Assembly (NCBI RefSeq): GCF_001861355.1
Contig: NZ_MASN01000017.1
Span: 62,001-126,000, forward strand
Source of the DNA: Natrialba sp. SSL1
GTDB taxonomy: Archaea > Halobacteriota > Halobacteria > Halobacteriales > Natrialbaceae
Direction of reading: 5' to 3'
DNA: 64,000 bases
Shown one piece after another: positions 53,641 through 62,862 of this stretch; the first letter of the stretch is position 1, and every line of letters begins with the position of its first letter. A program made the position numbers and the translations under genes. Below the pieces are notes generated by a model. It did no database searches. It was not told the DNA's origin and saw nothing but the letters and a program-made list of their open reading frames with translations.

Positions 53641-55143
53641 TCAGTCATCGATGTACTCGTGGTCAGCGTCCGACTCAGCACGCGAATCGGCGTCGAACGC
53701 CGGATCAGACGCTGTTCCCCTGTCGATAACACCCCGCTTCCAGGTTCCCAGGCGAAACCAGCCGACGGCGACGACGAACGAGAGCACCATCCCGAACGAG
53801 TAGGCCCACCAGATCCCCTCGATTCCCCAGTCGAGGGCGGCGATGGTGATGCCGAGGCCGGGAATCGTGAGCGTCCAGGCGAACGCGAGCACGAGTGCGA
53901 CGGGAAGCCGGAAGATCCACCGCGAGAGGAACGAGAGGACCATCGCCTCGCGGGTGTTGCCGGCACCGCGGAACGCGCCCTGAATGACCATCACGCCGGC
54001 GAACAGCGCCCAGAAGGGTGCCATGATTCGCAGGAAGAGCACACCCTCTGCAATCACGGCTGGGTTGTCGACGAAGATACCCATCGCCTGTGCTGGGAAG
54101 ACGAACAGAACGCCTGCCACGGCGAAGATGAACGCCATCGTGCCCGCGGTTGCGACTCGCGTGACTGCCGCAGCCCGCTCCGGCGTCTGTGCGCCGAGAT
54201 TCTGCCCGACCCCGGTCGCCGTCGCGTTCCCGACTGCGCCCGCGACGGCCCAGGTGACGGACATGAGTCGGACCCCGATCCCGTAGGCGGCCGTCGGATT
54301 CGCGCCGAAGCGAGCGACGAAGCCAGCCATCGCGACGGAGGCGAAACTGCGCGCCCAGCCGTCGATGGTCGACGGATAGCCGATGTCGACGAGTTTGCGC
54401 TGGATACTGAGATTTGGACGGAGGTCACCGAGTCTGAGCCGAACACCGAATCGGCCGTCGAGCAGGATGAGAACGCCCACGGCGGCGGCGAACGCACGTG
54501 AGATGAACGTCGCGACGGCGGCACCGCGGGTCCCCATCTCGGGGAACGGCCCCCAGCCGAGGATGAAGAACGGGTCGATCACGACGTTGATGCCGGCCGA
54601 AACGAAGACGAGCCACATTGCCGTCTTCGTATCTCCTGCACCCTGTAGCGAGGACCGAAACGCGAAGAACAGGAAGGTAAGCGGCAGTGTAAGGAAGATG
54701 ATCTCGATGTACGCGAGCGCCGCGACAAAGACCTCGTCGCGTGCCCCAATGAGGATGAGCAGCGGTCGCCGGAAGTAGAGCCCGATCGCCGCGAGCACCG
54801 TCGACACAGTAAGTGTCAACAGGATGGTCTGGCCGACAACCCGGTCTGCCATCCGGTCGTCACCCGAGCCGACGTACTGGGAGACGAGCGCGATGGTCGC
54901 CGCCGTGATCCCCATCGCCGTCGAGACGAACATCCACGAGAGCGGGAACATGAGCGAGACTGCGGCGACCGAGACGCCACCGTCACCGATCTGGCCGACC
55001 CAGAACATATCCGCGAGGTTGTAGACCGTCTGCAGGAGATTCCCGAGGACGAGCGGCCACGCCAGGTGCAACAGCTTCGGCGGGATCGCTCCCGTCGTCA
55101 TGTCCACCCGCTTTCGCTCGTTCTCCGATTCCGTCGCTGACAC
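53641..55143 (-). CDS. MATE-family efflux transporter
   Basis: A 500-residue transporter with 12 transmembrane helices in two halves. Motifs include LLHLAWPLVLGNLLQTVYNL, ADMFWVGQIGDGGVSVAAVS, SSLQGAGDTKTAMW and GAFRGAGNTREAMVLS. It exports cationic or other toxic compounds with Na+ or H+. The C-terminal tail is acidic. Convergent with the flippase, which belongs to the same superfamily but is distant in sequence. Confidence 0.94.
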   Translation of the reverse strand: MSATESENERKRVDMTTGAIPPKLLHLAWPLVLGNLLQTVYNLADMFWVGQIGDGGVSVAAVSLMFPLSWMFVSTAMGITAATIALVSQYVGSGDDRMADRVVGQTILLTLTVSTVLAAIGLYFRRPLLILIGARDEVFVAALAYIEIIFLTLPLTFLFFAFRSSLQGAGDTKTAMWLVFVSAGINVVIDPFFILGWGPFPEMGTRGAAVATFISRAFAAAVGVLILLDGRFGVRLRLGDLRPNLSIQRKLVDIGYPSTIDGWARSFASVAMAGFVARFGANPTAAYGIGVRLMSVTWAVAGAVGNATATGVGQNLGAQTPERAAAVTRVATAGTMAFIFAVAGVLFVFPAQAMGIFVDNPAVIAEGVLFLRIMAPFWALFAGVMVIQGAFRGAGNTREAMVLSFLSRWIFRLPVALVLAFAWTLTIPGLGITIAALDWGIEGIWWAYSFGMVLSFVVAVGWFRLGTWKRGVIDRGTASDPAFDADSRAESDADHEYIDD

Positions 55144-55347
55144 GTATCGCTCTTATCCGTGTCTCAGCCGGGGCCGTGAAAAGGGCTCGCTTCCCGTGTG
55201 GGGTTGCCGGCTCGCGTGGGCGGATTCGACTCGCAGCGAGGACGGGACGAGCGGATCGAGATGAGCTCCAGTCGAGTCGAGTACTGATACCGGTGCGTCC
55301 TGTGGGGTACCTGAATATTGATAGCCACCGACTGGGAGGTGGCCACC

Positions 55348-56745
55348 ATGACCGCTGCCGACACACTGGATGCGGCGACCATCGACCGAATCGACTCGTT
55401 CCTCCGCGACCGCCTCCGAGAGGACGAACTCCCCGGGCTGAGTCTCGCCGTCACGGACGGCGACGAACTGCTGTACGCGCAGGGCTACGGCTCGCGCGAC
55501 CTCGCCGCCAACGATCCTGCCACCGCCGACACCGTCTACGGCATCGGCTCGGTCTCGAAGTCCTTCGCCGCACTCGCCGTTGCGCAACTCGTCGACGCGG
55601 GGGAACTCAAGTACGACGACGCCGCGACGAACTACCTCGACATCGACGTTCCCGACGACGTGACGCTCCACCACCTGCTGAGCCACACCTCCGGCTATCC
55701 GTCGCTCGCGGCCAGCGAGGCCCTGATCGCGCGCCAGATGGAGGTCGGCGAGTCGAACGTCCCGCTCGGCTCGATGGACGACGTCTACGCCCACATCGAA
55801 GGTGCACGAGACGAAATCGCGGGCGAGCCGGGAGAACACTGGCAGTACTGCAACTCGGGCTATACGCTCGCCGGCGAAGTCGTCGAAGCCGTCAGCGGTG
55901 AGTCGTTCACCGACTACGTCGACGCAGAGATTCTCGAACCGCTCCGAATGGACCGTTCGACCTACGACGAGGAGACGTTCACCAGCTTCGAGGATCGGAT
56001 GACACCGTACTTCCCAGGCGATGAGGACGAGGACGCCGACCTCGAACCCGCAGCGCTCCCGATCCGAGAACAGAGCGCGGCCGCCGGCGGCCTGCTCGCC
56101 CCCGTCACCGACCTCGCATCGTACCTCCGACTGCACCTGAACGGCGGCGTCGCCGACACGGGCGAGCGCCTGCTCGGCGAGGACACTCTCTCGCAGTGTT
56201 ACGGCGCGTACGCCGACACCCCGTCCGGTCCGTACGGCTACGGCTGGCGCACCCGCGAGGTCTGCGGCCACGACCTCATCGGCCACGGCGGCTCGATTGC
56301 CGTCTCCACGGCCGCCGTCGGCTTCGCACCCGAACAGGATCTCGGGGTCGCCCTGCTCGCCAACGCCTCGCCGGGCTACGGCCTCACCGAACTCAGTCAG
56401 GCCGTTTTCGCTGCACTGGTCGGCGAGGAGCCAGGCGAGGTTCCGTTCTTCGCTCGCCGCCGGGTACTCGAGTCCCTTGCAGGCGAGTACGAGACCTACC
56501 GCGGGATCAAGGAGGCCGAAGTCGTCGTCGAGAGTGGTGCGCTGCGCCTGCGCGTTGGCGGCCCGATTGAGGAGGGCTCGTGGACGCCGCTGGTGCCGAC
56601 GGATCTGGAGTCGGGTGAGTTCTACGTGCCGACGATGGCAGGCAAGCGCCAGCCGGTGCGGTTCGAAGGTGAGGGTGTGGGTGCTGCTGATGGAAGTGGT
56701 GACGTGAGTCTGTTTATCGACCGCTGGCATCTCCACCAGCAGTAA
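55348..56745 (+). CDS. Serine hydrolase (beta-lactamase class C / PBP-like)
   Basis: A 465-residue protein. Catalytic motifs are S68-V-S-K71 (GIGSVSKSFAAL), Y-C-N (about 166, QYCNSGYTLAGE) and H-G-G (IGHGGSIAVS, about 313). A C-terminal beta domain begins about 370. No signal peptide, so it is cytoplasmic, unlike bacterial penicillin-binding proteins; relatives hydrolyse esters, peptides or D-amino acids. ATG 55348 was chosen over 55318 for fit. Confidence 0.9.
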   Translation: MTAADTLDAATIDRIDSFLRDRLREDELPGLSLAVTDGDELLYAQGYGSRDLAANDPATADTVYGIGSVSKSFAALAVAQLVDAGELKYDDAATNYLDIDVPDDVTLHHLLSHTSGYPSLAASEALIARQMEVGESNVPLGSMDDVYAHIEGARDEIAGEPGEHWQYCNSGYTLAGEVVEAVSGESFTDYVDAEILEPLRMDRSTYDEETFTSFEDRMTPYFPGDEDEDADLEPAALPIREQSAAAGGLLAPVTDLASYLRLHLNGGVADTGERLLGEDTLSQCYGAYADTPSGPYGYGWRTREVCGHDLIGHGGSIAVSTAAVGFAPEQDLGVALLANASPGYGLTELSQAVFAALVGEEPGEVPFFARRRVLESLAGEYETYRGIKEAEVVVESGALRLRVGGPIEEGSWTPLVPTDLESGEFYVPTMAGKRQPVRFEGEGVGAADGSGDVSLFIDRWHLHQQ

Positions 56746-56795
56746 CGATAGCAGCAGTAGCAGCAGTAGCGGACTCGATTTTCAAACTTCCCGTC

Positions 56796-57015
56796 TCAGT
56801 CACGAAGGAACACGACCCAGTACAACGGCAGCGCCAGGACGTAGTACATGGCCCCGAAAAGCAGTACCAGCAGGAACTCGCCCATCGCCTCGGCCGATCA
56901 GCACGTCGGTCGTTGCTGCTCCCAGCAGAACCGCTCCGAAGACGATTAGCAGGGGAATAGCCACCCGTTCGATGAGAAACGCGATTGCCCCTTGCTGGCC
57001 GATCGACTCGTCCAT
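56796..57015 (-). pseudogene. Frameshifted two-helix membrane protein
   Basis: The first half reads MDESIGQQGAIAFLIERVAI then PLLIVFGAVLLGAATTDVLI in one frame. At about 56893-56900 the frame shifts by one base; the hydrophobic continuation EAMGEFLLVLLFGAMYYVLA then LPLYWVVFLRD with stop is in another frame. Without the shift the sequence becomes basic and Pro/Gly-rich, unlike a membrane protein. It is either a recent pseudogene or a base error. An intact protein would have ~73 residues with two membrane helices. Confidence 0.7.
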
Positions 57016-57185
57016 GTGTTCTCCGTTGGTGTTGCCAAACTAAACTGTTTCCAGTGATCACGAACTGGTCATCTGGGTTCCCCGCGGTTGCCCCTTCACA
57101 GTGAGCGCGTACTGTCGCCTCCCGACCGATGGGTTCCCGAATAATAATAATAATACATTTAACAATTTGTTTGTTACATCAGTGT

Positions 57186-57491
57186 ATGCTATGGGGGATT
57201 CTAGCACTCTTGGCGATCCTGTATACGATTCTCTTCGGGCCGCTCGCAACCCTCGTCTACTGGGACAGCAAGCGGTCGGGAATTCACGGACCCGCCAAGT
57301 GGGCCGGATTCGTGTTCCTTACCGGATTCCTCGGGCTCGTGCTGTACATCTCGGACAAAGACGACGAGTTCCACGACCCCGACGATGCAGACCCGTTCTC
57401 CCTTCCGGGCACTCCACCAGCCGGTGCGGCGGACAGTGATGACAGCACGGAGGCCGTCGGCAGGGACGCGGACACGAACCACTCGAGTTGA
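57186..57491 (+). CDS. Small two-pass membrane protein with acidic tail
   Basis: A 101-residue protein: MLWGILALLAILYTILFGPL and PAKWAGFVFLTGFLGLVLYI are the helices, joined by VYWDSKRSGIHG, with an acidic disordered tail of ~45 residues. ATG 57186 was chosen; the longer upstream frame is Ile-rich from an AT-rich run (aataataataat) that is more likely the promoter. Function unknown. Confidence 0.75.
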   Translation: MLWGILALLAILYTILFGPLATLVYWDSKRSGIHGPAKWAGFVFLTGFLGLVLYISDKDDEFHDPDDADPFSLPGTPPAGAADSDDSTEAVGRDADTNHSS

Positions 57492-57695
57492 TGGCGACGC
57501 TCGGTTGGGGAAATGCACGCTACGCAATGCACCCACGCGACCAACCTACGCGCACGCGAGCGCAGCGCCCGCGTATCGCACGCACACCCGCGCAGTCTGC
57601 CGATTTTGGCGAAAGCGTTATCAAATCCTCAGTCGTAGCCAGCGAGTATGACCGAGACTCGACCAGTTGGACTCGAGTACACCGCGCCTGATCGA

Positions 57696-57705
57696 GGGGG
57701 TGATC
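57696..57705 (+). promoter_or_regulatory. Shine-Dalgarno of topA
   Basis: GGGGGTGATC is nearly the full complement of the 16S rRNA 3' end (GATCACCTCC) and sits 4 nt before the GTG at 57710, which decides this start over other in-frame choices. Confidence 0.7.
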
Positions 57706-57709
57706 GGCG

Positions 57710-60190
57710 GTGGAGCTGATTATCACGGAGAAGGACAACGCCGCGCGGCGGATTGCGGATATCCTCTCTGGCGGAACGTACGATTCGAGCCGCGAGAACG
57801 GCGTCAACGTCTACGAGTGGGGCGGCAAGCGCTGCGTGGGCCTCTCGGGCCACGTCGTCGGCGTCGACTTCCCGTCCGAATATTCGGACTGGCGAGACGT
57901 CGAACCCGTCGAACTCATCGACGCGAGCATCGAGAAGACGGCGACGAAGGAGAACATCGTCGCCACGCTTCGCATCCTCTCGCGGAAGGCGACCCGTGTC
58001 ACCATCGCGACTGACTACGACCGCGAGGGCGAACTCATTGGAAAGGAGGCCTACGACATCGTCCGCGAGGTCGACGAGGAGGTGCCGATCCGGCGCGTTC
58101 GGTTCTCCTCGATTACGGAGAACGAGGTCCAGGACGCGTTCGACGAACCGGACGAACTCGACTTCGACCTGGCCGCGGCAGGCGAAGCGCGTCAGATCAT
58201 CGACCTGGTCTGGGGGGCCGCGCTCACCCGTTTCCTCTCGCTTTCTGCGGGCCAGCTCGGGAACGATTTCATCTCGGTCGGCCGTGTGCAGTCACCGACG
58301 CTCAAACTGATGGTTGACCGCGAGCGCGAGATTGAGGCGTTCGATCCGGAGGACTACTGGGAGCTTGTGGCTGACGTAGCCAAGGGTGAGGAAGCGTTCG
58401 AGGCCCAGTACTTCTACCGCGACGAGGACGGCAACGAGGCCGAGCGCGTCTGGGAGGAAGCCGTCGCCGAGGACGTCTTCGAGACGCTCTCTCAGCGCAA
58501 CACGGCGACCGTGGTCGACGTCAATCGGCGCACCCGTACCGACTCGCCGCCCGCGCCGTTCAACACGACCCAGTTCATCCGCGCGGCCAGTGCGCTCGGC
58601 TACTCCGCAAAGCGCGCCATGTCCATCGCAGAGGACCTCTACACTGCCGGCTACATCACGTACCCGCGAACGGACAACACCGTCTACCCGGACGATCTCG
58701 ACCCCGAGGAACTGCTCGACGACTTCGTCGGTCACCCGACGCTCGGCGAGTCTGCCGAATCGCTCCTCGAGGCCGACGAGATCGAACCCACCGAGGGCGA
58801 CGAGGAGACGACCGACCACCCGCCAATACATCCGACCGGCGAGATTCCCTCTCGCGGCGACGTGAGCGACGACGAGTGGGAAGTCTTCGAACTCGTCGTC
58901 CGCCGATTCTACGCGACGGTTGCCGAGGCCGCCATCTGGGAGCACCTCAAGGTCGTCGCCGAGGTCGCAGACCACCGGCTCAAGGCAAACGGCAAGCGCC
59001 TCGATAAAGCCGGCTACCACGACGTCTACCCGTACTTCAGCACCACCGAGAACTACGTTCCCGACGTCTCGGAGGGCGAGGAGATCACGATCACGGACGT
59101 CGAACTCGAGGACAAGCAGACCCAGCCACCCCGACGGTACGGCCAGTCGCGGCTCATCGAGACCATGGAGGACATGGGTATCGGGACGAAGTCGACCCGC
59201 CACGAGACGATTCAGAAGCTCTACGACCGGGGCTACATCGAGAGCGATCCGCCGCGGCCGACCAAGCTCGCGATGGCCGTCGTCGAGGCCGCCGAGAACT
59301 ACGCCGACCGCGTCGTCTCGGAGGATATGACGGCCCAACTCGAACAGGACATGGACGCCATCGCCTCGGGCGAGGCCGGACTCGAGGACGTGACCGACGA
59401 GTCCCGCGAGATGCTCGCAGAAATTTTCGCGAATCTCGCGGACTCGCGCGACGAGATCGGCGATCATCTCCGGAAATCCCTCAAGGACGACAAACGACTG
59501 GGGCCGTGTCCGGAGTGTGGCGAGGACCTCCTCGTTCGCCGAAGCCGCCACGGCTCGTACTTCATCGGCTGTGACGGCTATCCCGACTGTGAGAACACGC
59601 TGCCGCTGCCCTCGACGGGGAAGCCGCTCATCCTCGACGAGGAGTGTGCGGATCACGGCCTGAACGAGGTCAAGATGCTCGCCGGCCGGCAGACGTTCGT
59701 CCACGGCTGTCCGCTCTGCAAGGCCGAAGACGCCGGCGAGGGACCGGTTCTGGGCGACTGTCCGGAGTGCGGCGACGAGCACGGGGGAGAGCTTGCGGTC
59801 AAGACGCTCCAGAGTGGCTCCCGACTCGTCGGCTGTACGCGCTACCCCGACTGTGAGTACTCGCTGCCGCTCCCGCGACGCGGCGAGATCGAGGTTACCG
59901 AGGAGTACTGCGGCGAGCACGACCTTCCCGAACTCGTGATCCACAGCGGCGACGAGCCGTGGGAACTGGGCTGTCCGATCTGTAACTATCAGGAGTTCCA
60001 GGCGCGCGAGAGCGAGAGCGGTTCGGATCTCGAGTCACTCGACGGCGTCGGTGCGAAAACGGTTGAGAAGCTCGCCGCAGCGGGTATCGAGAGTCTCGAC
60101 GACCTAACCGAGGCCGATCCCGACTCGATCGCCGATGACGTCGACGGCATCAGCGCGGATCGGATCAGAAACTGGCAAGCGAGCGCGTAA
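57710..60190 (+). CDS. topA: DNA topoisomerase I (type IA)
   Basis: An 826-residue type IA topoisomerase. The Toprim domain starts ELIITEKDNAARRIADILSG and contains TDYDREGELIGKEAYD. The nucleophile is Tyr318 in GYITYPRTDNTVYP. Several C4 zinc fingers follow (CPECGEDLLVRRSRHGSYFI, CPECGDEHGGELAV and others), then a helix-hairpin-helix tail DGVGAKTVEKLAAAGIESLD. It relaxes negative supercoils. The Met is encoded by GTG with a strong Shine-Dalgarno. Confidence 0.96.
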   Translation: MELIITEKDNAARRIADILSGGTYDSSRENGVNVYEWGGKRCVGLSGHVVGVDFPSEYSDWRDVEPVELIDASIEKTATKENIVATLRILSRKATRVTIATDYDREGELIGKEAYDIVREVDEEVPIRRVRFSSITENEVQDAFDEPDELDFDLAAAGEARQIIDLVWGAALTRFLSLSAGQLGNDFISVGRVQSPTLKLMVDREREIEAFDPEDYWELVADVAKGEEAFEAQYFYRDEDGNEAERVWEEAVAEDVFETLSQRNTATVVDVNRRTRTDSPPAPFNTTQFIRAASALGYSAKRAMSIAEDLYTAGYITYPRTDNTVYPDDLDPEELLDDFVGHPTLGESAESLLEADEIEPTEGDEETTDHPPIHPTGEIPSRGDVSDDEWEVFELVVRRFYATVAEAAIWEHLKVVAEVADHRLKANGKRLDKAGYHDVYPYFSTTENYVPDVSEGEEITITDVELEDKQTQPPRRYGQSRLIETMEDMGIGTKSTRHETIQKLYDRGYIESDPPRPTKLAMAVVEAAENYADRVVSEDMTAQLEQDMDAIASGEAGLEDVTDESREMLAEIFANLADSRDEIGDHLRKSLKDDKRLGPCPECGEDLLVRRSRHGSYFIGCDGYPDCENTLPLPSTGKPLILDEECADHGLNEVKMLAGRQTFVHGCPLCKAEDAGEGPVLGDCPECGDEHGGELAVKTLQSGSRLVGCTRYPDCEYSLPLPRRGEIEVTEEYCGEHDLPELVIHSGDEPWELGCPICNYQEFQARESESGSDLESLDGVGAKTVEKLAAAGIESLDDLTEADPDSIADDVDGISADRIRNWQASA

Positions 60191-60213
60191 GCGACAGTTC
60201 GTCTGCGGCCGCG

Positions 60214-61023
60214 CTAGTCGTCGGTCTCGTCGTCTCCGTCTGTGGATCCGTCTTCATCACCTTCATCGCCCGACTCTGCTTCAGTCGGGTCCGAGTCTGA
60301 GTCTGATCCTGGATCCGTCGACTCCTCACCCTCTGAATCGGAATCGGAATCGGAATTAGAATCGGAACCCGGGTCCGAATCTGAATCCGAATTCGCATCT
60401 GACGACTCCGCTTCGGAATCGTCATCTGCATCATCCGACTCCTGTGTCCGCTCTCGGTACTCGTCGAGCACCGGTGCAGCACCGTAGTAGATCCGCCTCG
60501 CATCGAGAACACCGTTCTCGTGCCAGTGTTTCTCCCCGTTCTCGTCGACAACGATAATCACCGGATAGCCGACCACCCGGTAGGACACGCCGAGCGACCG
60601 CCCCGGATCGTGACCGAGATACCAGTTGCCGTCGTGCTCGTCCCACCACTCGCGTAGCTCGTCTTCCGATCGAGTCGAGGTAACCGAAACGACGGTAACG
60701 TCGTCACCGTACTCCTCGTTCAGCTGATCGCTCGCCTCCCGAAGGTGCGGCATCAGCGACTGACAGGTGCCACAGCTCGGCGCGAAGAACATCGCGACGG
60801 TGACGCCATCGTTTGGCACCTCGATCGTCCCCTCCTCGCTGCCCGTCGCGTCGATCGTCTCGAGTACGATCGGGCCGTCGCTGTCGTCGTCAGCGTCTTC
60901 GTCGCCGCTCGAATCCGCCGCCGGTGACTCGTTGCCGACGGGAAGGCCACGCCAGAGGACGCCGCCAGCACCGGCGAGGATGCCGAGGCTGCCGACGCCT
61001 GCGACGAGATCACGTCGGCGCAT
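60214..61023 (-). CDS. Exported thioredoxin-fold (TlpA-like) protein with acidic Ser/Asp tail
   Basis: A 269-residue protein. MRRRDLVAGVGSLGILAGAG is a Tat signal without a lipobox Cys, so it may be anchored or cleaved. The redox motif is C84-G-T-C87 in FFAPSCGTCQSLMPHL. A cis-Pro region YRVVGYPVIIVVDENG follows. The last ~80 residues are an Asp/Ser/Glu repeat tail. Likely a thiol-disulfide reductase or cytochrome-maturation helper outside the membrane. A paralogue with a changed motif is downstream at 61266. Confidence 0.88.
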   Translation of the reverse strand: MRRRDLVAGVGSLGILAGAGGVLWRGLPVGNESPAADSSGDEDADDDSDGPIVLETIDATGSEEGTIEVPNDGVTVAMFFAPSCGTCQSLMPHLREASDQLNEEYGDDVTVVSVTSTRSEDELREWWDEHDGNWYLGHDPGRSLGVSYRVVGYPVIIVVDENGEKHWHENGVLDARRIYYGAAPVLDEYRERTQESDDADDDSEAESSDANSDSDSDPGSDSNSDSDSDSEGEESTDPGSDSDSDPTEAESGDEGDEDGSTDGDDETDD

Positions 61024-61265
61024 TCGTTCTCACCTCCCGACGAAGTATGGTTGATTCCGGGTTCGAAAGTAATCGTACGCTCATCGGTGGGCAGACTTGA
61101 GAGGGACGAGTGAATCGATGCGGGAAGTGGGCGTATCCCAGCGCGGCGGGTCGCCGGGTCATCATGGGTGACAGTACGGGGTCCAGGAAAATGGGTGCAC
61201 TGGTTCGGACGGCGAATGCCGGGCCGTAACCGTCCGCGTGTCTCACGGGCGTCGTCCGCAAACAC
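61024..61265. other. Intergenic spacer
   Basis: About 240 nt between the two thioredoxin-fold genes with no gene recognised. It should hold the promoter for the gene at 61023; no clear TATA was distinguished. Confidence 0.35.
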
Positions 61266-61988
61266 TCACTCGTCCGACTCGAGTGCCGACCACGCTGCGC
61301 TCACGTAGCTCCCCGTCGCCGTCCCGCCGTTGTTCTCCCACTGGACCGCGCCCTCGCTGTCGACGATTCGGGTGGCCGGCGCACTGCGCACATCGTAGTA
61401 ATCAAAGAGTGCGCCTTCCTCGTCGATACCGACGGTCCAGTTGCCGTTGTGTTCAGCCCACCACTCGCCGAGTTCCTCCTCGGTCGGTGTTGCCCCCGAC
61501 ACGCCGCTGACGACCGAGATGACGGTGAGGTCCTCACCTCGACCGACGGTGTACTCGAGTTGGGGTTCGGTTTCGGTGTCGTTCTCGGTGCTGTCCTCGC
61601 TGTTGTTGTCGGCGTCCGTACCCGCGTCTGCGTCCGCATCGTCTGCCTCCGCGTTGTCGCTCTCGGCGAGCAGGCGTTCGCGGGCGTTGCCGATCGTCTC
61701 GAGGAGGCCCTCACTGGTCGGGCAGTGGAGTCGGGTGAAATTGATGAGGACGACGCCGTCGGTGGGTATCGTCAGGGTCCCGGCCTCGCTGCCGGGGCCG
61801 TCGGCGGTCGTGATCTCGAGTGGGAGTGACGGAGAATCAGCGCCAGCGGCGGTAGACTCATCACTGGAGTTGTCGTCGGTCGACCCGTCGGACCCCTGGC
61901 CGTCGAGACAGCCTGCGAGAGTCGCCAGTGTGAGTCCCGCAGTTCCTGCGGTAATCTCACGACGCGTCGGCGTTGGCTGTTCTGTCAT
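61266..61988 (-). CDS. Thioredoxin-fold lipoprotein with CPTS instead of CxxC
   Basis: A 240-residue lipoprotein (lipobox LAGC, Cys27). It resembles the neighbouring TlpA-like protein in layout: GTLTIPTDGVVLINFTRLHC, then GEWWAEHNGNWTVGIDEEGA and a cis-Pro-like SAPATRIVDSEG. The redox site reads C89-P-T-S92, so only one catalytic cysteine remains. A D/A/N-rich insert occurs at 107-140. It may act as a glutaredoxin-like monothiol or merely bind. Its start follows GGGTGG-rich leader. Confidence 0.85.
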   Translation of the reverse strand: MTEQPTPTRREITAGTAGLTLATLAGCLDGQGSDGSTDDNSSDESTAAGADSPSLPLEITTADGPGSEAGTLTIPTDGVVLINFTRLHCPTSEGLLETIGNARERLLAESDNAEADDADADAGTDADNNSEDSTENDTETEPQLEYTVGRGEDLTVISVVSGVSGATPTEEELGEWWAEHNGNWTVGIDEEGALFDYYDVRSAPATRIVDSEGAVQWENNGGTATGSYVSAAWSALESDE

Positions 61989-62167
61989 CGCTATGGCCCA
62001 CCCCTCGTTCGTGCGGGGTCGAACTGCCGTCCTGGCCAGTCGGCGTCGGCTCTATCGAGCCGCGGCCGTCGGTGCATAGCTGGCAATACGTCAGCGCCGG
62101 GCAAAGAGTGGTGGGTTCGAACTGCCGCGTGTACACTCTCGGTGCGGACTGTGAACCCAAGTGGTCG

Positions 62168-62731
62168 CTATCGGTCAGGCGCGTGGGCGACGCACACGTA
62201 GGTCTCCCGGCGGTCGGTCGCTCGCCCGATCGAGAAGCCCGCATCCTGTAGCTGCGAGACTGCATCACCGAGAGCGAATCGCTCTGTCAGCGGCGGGCCT
62301 GATTCCTGCTCGCCGGTTGCCGACCAGTCGATCGTGACGAGGCGGCCGTTCGGCTTGAGGACCCGCGCGAGTTCCGTCAGACTGTCGTCGCTCGCGAACT
62401 CGTGGTACGTATCGACGGAGAAGGCGGCGTCGAGGCTGTCGTCGGCCAGCGGGAGGTCGTCGATGTTCGCGTGGATTGTGTCGACGCTCTCGGGAACGCC
62501 CTTTTCGCGATAGAACTCGTGCATCTCGGTCTGCACGTCGATCGCGTAGAGCGTGTCGACGTACGGGGCAACGTCGTCGGCGAAGAACCCCGTTCCGCTG
62601 CCGAGGTCGGCAACGATGTCCTCCTGGCGTGGTTCGAGGAGGGAAAGGAGTTCCTCGCGTGAACACCACCGGTAGCGACTCGCGTCCTCGAGTGCGGGTG
62701 CGCGCTCGGGGTCGAAGGTGTGAAAACCCAT
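62168..62731 (-). CDS. SAM-dependent methyltransferase (UbiE-like)
   Basis: A 187-residue class I methyltransferase: IVADLGSGTGFFADDVAPYV (SAM loop), YAIDVQTEMHEFY, and FSVDTYHEFA in the motif that follows. It is near minimal size for the fold. The substrate is unknown. It opens MGFHTFDPERAPALEDASRY; the DPERAP start is common in haloarchaeal members. It precedes (in the minus direction) the thioredoxin-like genes and follows the aldehyde dehydrogenase. Confidence 0.9.
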   Translation of the reverse strand: MGFHTFDPERAPALEDASRYRWCSREELLSLLEPRQEDIVADLGSGTGFFADDVAPYVDTLYAIDVQTEMHEFYREKGVPESVDTIHANIDDLPLADDSLDAAFSVDTYHEFASDDSLTELARVLKPNGRLVTIDWSATGEQESGPPLTERFALGDAVSQLQDAGFSIGRATDRRETYVCVAHAPDR

Positions 62732-62862
62732 ACCTCACGTTGGCGGGTGGAGGGTATGATTGCTGTGGCGCGGCGCGACACGTCGTGGCACGGCTCGTTA
62801 TGCAGTGGTGCGGAGTGACACGGAATGGGTTCGTGTGCGCGGTTGACCGCCAAGGCCCGCGC

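Noticed and set aside
57129-57185. N-terminal extension of the small membrane protein at 57186
   Set aside because: It would translate an ATAATA run into poly-Ile; this AT-rich run fits a promoter better.
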